Shown piece by piece: positions 53,410 through 61,034 of a stretch of 64,000 nucleotides of DNA. The position numbers and the translations under genes are program-made. The notes under the pieces were generated by a model, which saw only the letters and a list, made by a program, of their open reading frames with translations, did not search any database and was not told the origin of the DNA. Source of the stretch: Pseudoduganella violaceinigra DSM 15887 (lineage in GTDB: Bacteria > Pseudomonadota > Gammaproteobacteria > Burkholderiales > Burkholderiaceae_D); assembly GCF_000425385.1 (NCBI RefSeq), contig NZ_KE384359.1, positions 237,406 through 301,405 of the forward strand, written 5' to 3'. Numbering within the stretch: the stretch's first letter is position 1; the number at the start of each line of letters is the position of its first letter.

Positions 53410-55359
53410 ATGTCCTTTTCGAAAACCCTCCTCGCGGCAAGCTTGGCCGCAATCGGCCTCCCCGCAGTTGCTGACGAAGCCGCCGGTGCCAGCGACGGTA
53501 ATGTCGTCGTCGTGACCGCATCGATGCGTGCCCATACCGTGGCCGGCGCGCCAGCGTTCACGACCGTCCTGACGGCGGAAGATATCGCCAAGTCGCCGGC
53601 CAATGGCCTGGCCGACCTGCTGCGCGACAGCGTGGGCGTGAACAACCAGACCGACGGTAACGGCCGCGACGAGATCCGCATCCGCGGCCTGGGCGGCAAG
53701 TACACCTTGATGCTGGTGAACGGCAAGCGCGTATCGTCCGGGGGCGCCCTGTGGCGCGGCGGTGATTTCGATTTCAGCTCGGTCCCGCTGTCCAGCATCA
53801 AGCGGGTGGAAATCGTGCGCGGCCCGATGGCGGCGCTGTACGGCTCTGATGCGATCGGCGGCGTGATCAACATCATCACCTGGCCGGCCAGCAAGGAGTG
53901 GAAAGGCAGCGTCACCGGCGAATACCGCACCGTGGCCAGCGGCTACGACGGCGACCAGTACCGCGTTGGCGCGAATGCTTCCGGCGCCCTGAGCGACACG
54001 GTGAGCCTGTCCCTGGCCGGCGAGCGCTATGACCGCGACGCATGGTGGGATACCCCGGCCAGCGACAAGACCCGCACGCCGCGCCTGGAAGAGAAGAAGG
54101 CGAGTAACCTGACGGGCACCCTGACCTGGCAAGTGGCGGAGAACCAGTCGCTGGACTTCGACCTGGGCTACAACAAGGACAAACGTCCGCGCGTGATGTA
54201 CTACTACGCCTTCTACCCGGCGTACAATTTCGAATCGAAGGACATCCGCGACCAGGACATCGAGCGCAAGACCTACGGCCTGACCCACCGCGCAAACTGG
54301 GACTGGGGTAACACCACCGCCTACATCACCCGTGAAAGCGCGGAGATCCAGGACTTCAACACCCGCTACAATGCGCCGCAGCAGCGCACCCTGAAGGAAG
54401 ACAATACCTACGCCAAGTTCTACGGCAGCACTGCCCTGGGCATCAACGCCCTGACGGCCGGTGTGGACCTGCGCCGCCAGGTGATCCACGACGGCGCCAG
54501 CTATCTGGACACCGGCAAGGTAAGCACCGATACCAAGGCCGTCTTCCTGGAAGATGAACTGACCCTGGCCAAGGACCTGCGCCTGACGCTGGCGGGCCGC
54601 TTCGACGACCACAGCGTGTTCGGCGGCCACTTCTCGCCCAAGAGCTACCTGGTCTGGCAAAGCAATGATGTGCTGACCGTCAAGGGCGGCATCAGCAAGG
54701 CCTTCAAGGCGCCGGACGCCTATCAGCTGAGCAAGGAATACCGTATCGTCAGCTGCGGCGGCAGCTGCTTCCTGTCCGGCAATCCGGAGTTGTCGCCGGA
54801 AACCAGCACCAATTACGAAATCGGCTTCGAAATGCACCAGAAGACCTGGGACTTCACCGCCGTGGCATTCAGGAACGATGTGGACGGCCTGATCGTGGCA
54901 ACTTACGATCCGGTGGCTAATGCCCGCCATTGGACCAATGTGGCGCAAGCCAAGACCAACGGCATCGAGCTGGAAGGCAATGTGCAGTTGCTGCCGTCGC
55001 TGACCCTGACCGCCAACTACACCCACCTGAACGCGGATTATGTGAACGAAAAGGGTGTCACCGCGGTGCTGGACAACCGTCCGAAAAACGTGGGCATGGC
55101 AAGCCTGGCCTGGACGGTGCTGCCGGGCGTCCAGACTTCGCTGTCGGCGCACTACACCGGCAAGCAGTTCTACGCCGAAAAAGAGATGCCGGCCTACACC
55201 CGCGTCGACCTGGGCGTTTCCGCCAAAGTCGACAAGCACTGGACCGTGCGTACCGGCGTCAAGAACCTGACCGACGTCGACCTGGCGAAGAAGAGCAAGG
55301 ACTTCAGCTTCTTCGAACTGGGCCGCAATTACTACGTCAGCGCCACGTACGGCTTCTGA
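53410..55359 (+). CDS. TonB-dependent siderophore receptor
   Basis: A 649-aa outer-membrane receptor. Signal peptide about 1-22 (LPAVADE); TonB-box-like VVVVTAS near 32-38; plug domain (LADLLRDSVGVNNQTDGNGRDEIRIRGLGGKYTLMLVNGKRV, VEIVRGPMAALYGSDAIGGVINIIT), then a 22-strand barrel ending RNYYVSATYGF. It is closest to the CirA/FepA/IroN type for catecholates. ATG 53410 is chosen because the frame above it crosses the Fur box. It imports ferric siderophore; the downstream ent genes suggest a 2,3-dihydroxybenzoate-based ligand. Confidence 0.92.
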   Translation: MSFSKTLLAASLAAIGLPAVADEAAGASDGNVVVVTASMRAHTVAGAPAFTTVLTAEDIAKSPANGLADLLRDSVGVNNQTDGNGRDEIRIRGLGGKYTLMLVNGKRVSSGGALWRGGDFDFSSVPLSSIKRVEIVRGPMAALYGSDAIGGVINIITWPASKEWKGSVTGEYRTVASGYDGDQYRVGANASGALSDTVSLSLAGERYDRDAWWDTPASDKTRTPRLEEKKASNLTGTLTWQVAENQSLDFDLGYNKDKRPRVMYYYAFYPAYNFESKDIRDQDIERKTYGLTHRANWDWGNTTAYITRESAEIQDFNTRYNAPQQRTLKEDNTYAKFYGSTALGINALTAGVDLRRQVIHDGASYLDTGKVSTDTKAVFLEDELTLAKDLRLTLAGRFDDHSVFGGHFSPKSYLVWQSNDVLTVKGGISKAFKAPDAYQLSKEYRIVSCGGSCFLSGNPELSPETSTNYEIGFEMHQKTWDFTAVAFRNDVDGLIVATYDPVANARHWTNVAQAKTNGIELEGNVQLLPSLTLTANYTHLNADYVNEKGVTAVLDNRPKNVGMASLAWTVLPGVQTSLSAHYTGKQFYAEKEMPAYTRVDLGVSAKVDKHWTVRTGVKNLTDVDLAKKSKDFSFFELGRNYYVSATYGF

Positions 55360-55443
55360 CACCGGTGGGGCTGCGGCCCCACCTCTTCCCCCCCCTAGCC
55401 AGCGTCGAGCCAGCGAACCAACCAATAGTTTGCGAGGTAGACC

Positions 55444-56556
55444 ATGGCTACGAGCTTATTCCTGTCGCCGCACCGTTCGCTGCGCGGCAGCGGCGTTGCA
55501 GAACGCATCGACACGCCGGCATTCGATGCCGGCCGTCTGCAGGCCGATGTCGCTGCGGCCTTGCGCCGTGCGCGCGTGCGCGGCAATCCACACCCGGTGG
55601 CGCTGGGCGCCATCCCGTTCGATACCCGCCAGCCGTCCGCGCTGGTGGTGCCCATGGTATCGGAATTCATTGAGCGCTCCAGCGTGGTGCAGGAGGCTGC
55701 GGTTGAATTGCCGCCCATCCTGCGCGAGCAAAGCATTCCCGGCGAGGAGCGCTTCAAGCAGGGCGTGCGCCAGGCCGTCGCCAATTTCGGTTTGAGCGAT
55801 ATCCGCAAGGCGGTGCTGTCGCGTCTTCTCGACGTCGAGCTGGCGGGCCGTGCCGACGCGGGCGATATCTTCCGGCGCCTGATGGCGCGCAATCCTTCCG
55901 GCTTCCAGTTCCGGCTGCCGCTGGCGGACGGCTCGGAGCTGGTCGGCGTGAGCCCTGAACTGCTGGTGCGCAAGGAAGGCGCGCGCATGGAGTCCAATCC
56001 CTTGGCGGGCTCCGCGCGGCGCGATGCCGACCCGGCGCGCGACCGCGCGGTGTCGGATGCGCTGCTGCGCTCGGCCAAGGATGCCTACGAACATCGCCTG
56101 GTGACGGACGAAATCCGGCGTGTGTTGGCGCCGGTCTGCCGCGAGCTGTCGATTCCGGAACACCCGTCGCTGCTGTCCACGTCCGCCATGTGGCATCTCT
56201 CGACGCCGATCGAAGGCACCCTGCACGACGGCGCGCTGGGCGCGCTGGAACTGGCCTGCCGCCTGCACCCGACGCCGGCGGTGTGCGGCTTCCCGACGCG
56301 CCTGGCGCGCAAGCTGATCGACCTGGTCGAGCCTTTCGACCGCGGCCTGTTCGCCGGCATGGTGGGCTGGTGCGACGACCAGGGCAACGGCGAGTGGGCC
56401 GTGACCATCCGCTGCGGGCGCGTGGACGGCAACCGCGTGCAGCTGTTCGCGGGCGCCGGCATCGTGGCCGATTCCTGCCCGGATGCCGAGTGGGCGGAAA
56501 CCCAGGCCAAGCTGCAAACCATGCTGGGCGCCCTGACCGCCAGGGAGGCCGCATGA
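55444..56556 (+). CDS. entC: Isochorismate synthase
   Basis: A 370-aa chorismate-binding enzyme converting chorismate to isochorismate, the first step to 2,3-dihydroxybenzoate. Typical blocks: [66 protein letters not shown], and [13 protein letters not shown]..., [10 protein letters not shown]. It matches EntC/DhbC rather than the menaquinone MenF by length and context. It begins 84 nt after the receptor stop with no terminator seen between and overlaps entE by 4 nt. Confidence 0.94.
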   Translation: MATSLFLSPHRSLRGSGVAERIDTPAFDAGRLQADVAAALRRARVRGNPHPVALGAIPFDTRQPSALVVPMVSEFIERSSVVQEAAVELPPILREQSIPGEERFKQGVRQAVANFGLSDIRKAVLSRLLDVELAGRADAGDIFRRLMARNPSGFQFRLPLADGSELVGVSPELLVRKEGARMESNPLAGSARRDADPARDRAVSDALLRSAKDAYEHRLVTDEIRRVLAPVCRELSIPEHPSLLSTSAMWHLSTPIEGTLHDGALGALELACRLHPTPAVCGFPTRLARKLIDLVEPFDRGLFAGMVGWCDDQGNGEWAVTIRCGRVDGNRVQLFAGAGIVADSCPDAEWAETQAKLQTMLGALTAREAA

Positions 56557-58127
56557 TCGCCTTCACCCCTTGGCCCGATGATGCGGCGCGCCGCTACCGC
56601 GAGCAGGGCCTGTGGCGCGGGCTGCCGCTGACCGAGATCCTGGAACGCCAGGCGCGCGAACATCCGCAGGGCATCGCCGTCATCTGCGGCGAGCGCATGC
56701 TCAGCTACCGCGAGCTGGACGAACAGGCCGAGTGCCTGGCGCAGGTGCTGGCGCTGCGCGGCCTGGGCATGGGCGATACGGCGCTGGTGCAGCTGCCCAA
56801 CGTGGCGGAGTTCTATATCGCGTTCTTCGGCCTGCTGAAGGCGGGCGTGGCGCCGGTCAACGCCCTGTTCAGCCACCAGCGCCTGGAGCTGTCCGCGTAT
56901 GCGCAGCAGCTGCAACCGAAGCTGCTGATCGCCTCCGCCAGCCATCCGCTGTTCGCCAACGACGCCTTTGCGCGCGAACTGGCCGTGCCGCACACCATGG
57001 TACTGGGTCCGGACGGCTTCCGCGAGCAGGCGCACGGTATCGGTCCGCGCCCGCAGCATACGCCGGCGCCGGAAGTGGCTTTCTTCCAGCTGTCCGGCGG
57101 CAGCACGGGTACGCCGAAACTGATCCCGCGCACCCACGACGATTACTACTACAGCGTGCGCCGCAGCGCCGAAATCTGCCGCCTGGACCGTGGTACGCGC
57201 TTCCTGTGCGCGCTGCCGGCCGGGCACAACTTCCTGCTCAGCTCTCCGGGCGCGCTGGGCGTGTTCCACGCCGGCGGCACCGTGGTGCTGGCGACGGCGC
57301 CGGAGCCGCTGGCCTGCTTCGCCCTGATCGAGCGGCACGGCGTGAATATGGCCGCCCTGGTGCCGTCCGCCGTCACGCTGTGGCTGCAAGCGGCGCAGCA
57401 GCCGGAGCGCCGCGCGCAGCTGGCGTCCCTGGGCCTGCTGCAGGTGGGCGGCGCCAGCTTCGCCGAAGCGCTGGCGCGGCGCGTGCCGCAGGAACTGGGT
57501 TGCGCCTTGCAGCAAGTGTTCGGCATGGCCGAAGGCCTGGTCAACTACACCCGCCTGGACGACGCCGACGACGTGGTCTACACCACCCAGGGCCGTCCGA
57601 TGAGCGATGCCGACGAGGTGCGCGTGCTGGACGCGGACGGCCGCCCGGTCGCCGACGGCGAAACCGGCATGCTGGCCACGCGCGGCCCCTACACCTTCCG
57701 CGGCTACTACCGCGCGCCGGAGCACAACGCGCGCGTGATCGACGCCGACGGCTTCTACCACACGGGCGACCTGGTGCAGCGCAGCGCGGACGGCAACCTG
57801 CGCGTGGTGGGCCGCGTGAAGGACCAGATCAACCGCGGCGGCGAGAAGATCGCGGCGGAGGAAGTGGAGAACCTGCTGCTGCGCCATCCCGGCGTGCTGC
57901 AGGCGGCGCTGATCTCGGTGCCGCATCCGATGCTGGGAGAAATGAGCTGCGCCTGCATCGTGCCGCGCGCCGACGGCCTGCGTTCCGTCGAACTGCGCAA
58001 ATACCTGCGCGGGCTGGGCGTAGCCGATTACAAGCTGCCCGACCGCTTTGAAATGATGGACCGGCTGCCGCTGACGGCGGTCGGCAAGACCGACAAGCTG
58101 GCGCTGCGCGCCCGCATTCCCAATTGA
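56553..58127 (+). CDS. entE: 2,3-dihydroxybenzoate-AMP ligase
   Basis: A 524-aa adenylate-forming enzyme that activates 2,3-dihydroxybenzoate and loads it on the aryl-carrier domain of EntB. AMP-binding motif [29 protein letters not shown] (DHB pocket region as in DhbE/EntE), [20 protein letters not shown] and the C-terminal catalytic Lys in [12 protein letters not shown]. The ATG overlaps the entC stop, with a GGGAGG site upstream. Confidence 0.95.
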   Translation: MIAFTPWPDDAARRYREQGLWRGLPLTEILERQAREHPQGIAVICGERMLSYRELDEQAECLAQVLALRGLGMGDTALVQLPNVAEFYIAFFGLLKAGVAPVNALFSHQRLELSAYAQQLQPKLLIASASHPLFANDAFARELAVPHTMVLGPDGFREQAHGIGPRPQHTPAPEVAFFQLSGGSTGTPKLIPRTHDDYYYSVRRSAEICRLDRGTRFLCALPAGHNFLLSSPGALGVFHAGGTVVLATAPEPLACFALIERHGVNMAALVPSAVTLWLQAAQQPERRAQLASLGLLQVGGASFAEALARRVPQELGCALQQVFGMAEGLVNYTRLDDADDVVYTTQGRPMSDADEVRVLDADGRPVADGETGMLATRGPYTFRGYYRAPEHNARVIDADGFYHTGDLVQRSADGNLRVVGRVKDQINRGGEKIAAEEVENLLLRHPGVLQAALISVPHPMLGEMSCACIVPRADGLRSVELRKYLRGLGVADYKLPDRFEMMDRLPLTAVGKTDKLALRARIPN

Positions 58128-58142
58128 GATGGAGCCTGGACC

Positions 58143-59003
58143 ATGAGCATTCCCGTAATTTCTTCCTACCCGATGCCGCAGCCCGACAGTCTGCCCGCCA
58201 ACAAGGTCGCCTGGCAGCTGGAGGCGCGCCGCGCCGTGCTGCTGGTGCACGATATGCAGGACTACTTCCTGCGCTTTTACGGCGCAGACAGCGAGCTGCG
58301 CACCAAGCTGGTGGCCAATATCGCCGCCCTGTGCGCCTGGGCGCGCGCGGCCGGCGTGCCGGTGGTGTACACGGCGCAGCCGGTCGAGCAGAGCGCGGAA
58401 GAGCGCGCCCTGTTGAACGATATGTGGGGGCCGGGCCTGACCACGGCCGATCCGGCGCTGCAGCAGGTGACGTCCGCCGTGGCGCCGCTGCCGGGCGACA
58501 CGGTGCTGGTGAAATGGCGCTACAGCGCTTTTCAGCGCTCCGACCTGCAGCAGTTGATGCGCGACTGGGGCCGCGACCAGCTGCTGATCGCCGGCGTCTA
58601 CGCCCACATCGGCTGCATGACGACGGCGCTGGACGCCTTCATGCGCGACGTGCAGCCTTTCATGGTGGCCGACGCGCTGGCCGACTTCAGCGAGGAAGAA
58701 CACCGCATGGCGCTGCGCTACGTGGCCGGCCGCTGCGGCATGGCAGTCCACACGGCGCAGGTGCTGGGCGCACGCCCTGAGCTGTCGATCGAATGGCTGC
58801 GCGCCTGCCTGGAGGGACGGGTGGAGGAGGGCGGTTTCGGTCCGGACGACAATCTGCTCGACTACGGCCTCGATTCGCTGGAAGTGATGGCGCTGGTGGC
58901 CGAATGGGAGAAGCTGGGCCTGCGCGTCCGCTTCGAAGAACTGGCCGGCACGCCGACGCTCAACGCGTGGTGGGACGTCCTGCAGCGCAAGATCGCCGCC
59001 TGA
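58143..59003 (+). CDS. entB: Isochorismatase with aryl-carrier domain
   Basis: A 286-aa bifunctional protein. Residues to about 205 are isochorismatase (LLVHDMQDYFLRFYG, LVKWRYSAFQRSDL, GVYAHIGCMTTALDAF), which makes 2,3-dihydro-2,3-dihydroxybenzoate and pyruvate. The C-terminal aryl-carrier domain has LLDYGLDSLEVMALV, the Ser for the phosphopantetheine arm. Full length compared with E. coli EntB. A carrier domain requires an NRPS partner and a phosphopantetheinyl transferase, neither of which is in the window. Confidence 0.95.
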   Translation: MSIPVISSYPMPQPDSLPANKVAWQLEARRAVLLVHDMQDYFLRFYGADSELRTKLVANIAALCAWARAAGVPVVYTAQPVEQSAEERALLNDMWGPGLTTADPALQQVTSAVAPLPGDTVLVKWRYSAFQRSDLQQLMRDWGRDQLLIAGVYAHIGCMTTALDAFMRDVQPFMVADALADFSEEEHRMALRYVAGRCGMAVHTAQVLGARPELSIEWLRACLEGRVEEGGFGPDDNLLDYGLDSLEVMALVAEWEKLGLRVRFEELAGTPTLNAWWDVLQRKIAA

Positions 59004-59011
59004 GGTGAACC

Positions 59012-59845
59012 ATGTTCCTGGCTGAACAGAACAACCTGACCGCGGCCCGCCCGCAGGCGCCGCCGCGCCCGCCCGGCCTGGATTTCGAAGGGCGCCAGGT
59101 GTGGGTGACCGGCGCCGGGCGCGGCATCGGCTACCAGGCGGCGATGGCTTTCCGCCAGCTGGGAGCGCGCGTGGTCGGCATCGACCGCCATTTCGATTCG
59201 GAGCTGGGAACGGTGCACGGCAAGAAGTATCCCTTCAAAACCGTGCAGCTCGATATTACGGACCAGGCGGCGGTGGCGGCAGCCTGCGGCGAGCTGCTGC
59301 TGGAAACTCCGCGCGTGGACGTCCTGGTCAACGCGGCGGGCGTGCTGCGCCTGGGGCGGCTGGAAAACACCAGTGTCGAAGACTGGCAGGCCTGTTTCGA
59401 CATCAACGTCAGCGGCGTGTTCTACATCCTGAACCGTCTGCTGCCGCAATTCAAGGCGCAGCGTTTCGGCAGCATCGTCAACGTGGCGTCGAATGCGGCG
59501 CATGTGCCGCGCATGAATATGGTGGCGTATTGCGCCTCCAAGTCGGCGCTGGTGAGCCTGAGCCACTGCGCGGCGCTGGAGCTGGCGCAGTACGGGGTGC
59601 GCTGCAACCTGGTGTCGCCCGGCTCGACCGATACGCCGATGCTGCGCTCCATGCTGCCGGACGAGGAGGGCATGCAGCGCACCATCGCCGGCTTGCCGGA
59701 GCAGTACAAGCTGGGTATCCCGCTGCGCAAGATCGCCACCGCGCGCGAGATCGCCAACACCATCGTCTTCCTGGCCTCGGACCTGGCCAGCCATATCACC
59801 ATGCAGGACCTGGTCGTCGACGGCGGCGCCACGCTGGCCGCATGA
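59012..59845 (+). CDS. entA: 2,3-dihydro-2,3-dihydroxybenzoate dehydrogenase
   Basis: A 277-aa short-chain dehydrogenase that yields 2,3-dihydroxybenzoate using NAD. NAD site VTGAGRGIGYQAA, NAAGVLRLG, active-site region NVASNAAHVPRMNMVAYCASKSAL (Tyr-x3-Lys) and VSPGSTDTPMLRSM. The first 20 residues are a Pro/Ala-rich extension not found in E. coli EntA. It lies 8 nt after entB. Confidence 0.93.
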   Translation: MFLAEQNNLTAARPQAPPRPPGLDFEGRQVWVTGAGRGIGYQAAMAFRQLGARVVGIDRHFDSELGTVHGKKYPFKTVQLDITDQAAVAAACGELLLETPRVDVLVNAAGVLRLGRLENTSVEDWQACFDINVSGVFYILNRLLPQFKAQRFGSIVNVASNAAHVPRMNMVAYCASKSALVSLSHCAALELAQYGVRCNLVSPGSTDTPMLRSMLPDEEGMQRTIAGLPEQYKLGIPLRKIATAREIANTIVFLASDLASHITMQDLVVDGGATLAA

Positions 59846-59861
59846 GCATTCTGGAGCGAAC

Positions 59862-61031
59862 ATGCACTACCTGAAGTACCTGCCGGCCGTCGTGCTGCTG
59901 GCGGCATGCGGCGCCAGGCAGGAAGCGCCGCCCGCCCCGGCGGTGCCGGAAGTGGCGGTGACCACCTTGGCGCTGGAAAAGCTGCCGCTCAATAGCGACC
60001 TGGCCGGGCGCGTTGCCGCCGTGCGCGTTTCGGAAGTGCGCCCGCAGGTCGACGGCGTGATTGTGCAGCGCTACTTCGACGAGGGCGCCGACGTGCGCGC
60101 CGGGCAGCTGCTGTACCGGATCGACAGCGCCAGCTATGCGGCGCGCCAGGCGCAGGCCAGCGCCGAGCTGGCGCTGGAGAAGGCCAGCCTGGTCAACCTG
60201 CGCGTCATCGCCGAGCGCTACGCGCGCCTGCTCGATTCGCGCACGGTGACGCAGCAGGACCACGATCTGGCCCAGGCCAACTTCAAGCAGGGCCAGGCCC
60301 GCGTCCAAGCGCGCGAAGCGGCGCTGCGCGCTGCGCAGATCGATTTGCAGCGCACCGAGGTGCGGGCCGCCATCGCCGGGCGCATTGGGCGGGCGGAAGC
60401 GACCGAGGGCGCCCTGGTGTCGCGCGCCCAGGCGGAACCGCTGGCGCGCGTGCAGCAGCTCGATCCCGTCTACGTGGATGTGGTGCAGTCCAGCCAGCAG
60501 ATGGTGGCCTTGCGCCGCGCCTTGGACAAGGGCAGCGTCAAACCCGGCGCGCGCGGCGTGACGCTGACGCTGGAGGACGGCAGCGCCTATCCGCACGCGG
60601 GCGAGCTGCAGTTCGCCGATATGCAGGTGGACCCGCAGACCGGCATGGTCATGCTGCGCGCGCGCTTCCCCAATCCGCAGCGCTTGCTGATGCCGGGCAT
60701 GTATGTACGGGCCCGCGTCGAACACGGCGTGCAGCCCGATGTCGTCATGCTGCCGCAGCAGGCGGTGCGCCTGGGCGAGGGCGACAAGGCGACCGCGCTG
60801 CTGGTCAACGCCAAGGGCGAGGTGGAGCCGCGCGCGCTGGTGCTGGCCGGCAGCCACCAGGGCCGCTGGGCCGTGCTGTCCGGCGTGCGCGCCGGCGAAC
60901 GCGTCATCGTCGAGGGCGGCATGAAAGCCGCCCCGGGCGCCCGCGTCAATGCGGTCGAATGGCGCGATCCGGCGCGCGTTGGCGCCGCCCCGGCGGCATC
61001 GTCCGCCGCGCGCGTCGATCGGGGGGGCTGA
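59862..61031 (+). CDS. RND efflux periplasmic adaptor (lipoprotein)
   Basis: A 389-aa membrane-fusion protein. The lipobox LLAACG near 11-16 suggests an inner-membrane lipoprotein. The order is biotinyl/lipoyl half (VRPQVDGVIVQRYFDEGADVRAGQLLYRID), alpha-hairpin (about 75-140), second lipoyl half (TEVRAAIAGRIGRAEATEGALV) and beta-barrel (VMLRARFPNPQRLLMPGMYVRARVE). It resembles AcrA/MexA. It is 16 nt after entA and 3 nt before the pump gene, so it belongs to the siderophore operon. Confidence 0.92.
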   Translation: MHYLKYLPAVVLLAACGARQEAPPAPAVPEVAVTTLALEKLPLNSDLAGRVAAVRVSEVRPQVDGVIVQRYFDEGADVRAGQLLYRIDSASYAARQAQASAELALEKASLVNLRVIAERYARLLDSRTVTQQDHDLAQANFKQGQARVQAREAALRAAQIDLQRTEVRAAIAGRIGRAEATEGALVSRAQAEPLARVQQLDPVYVDVVQSSQQMVALRRALDKGSVKPGARGVTLTLEDGSAYPHAGELQFADMQVDPQTGMVMLRARFPNPQRLLMPGMYVRARVEHGVQPDVVMLPQQAVRLGEGDKATALLVNAKGEVEPRALVLAGSHQGRWAVLSGVRAGERVIVEGGMKAAPGARVNAVEWRDPARVGAAPAASSAARVDRGG

Positions 61032-61034
61032 GCG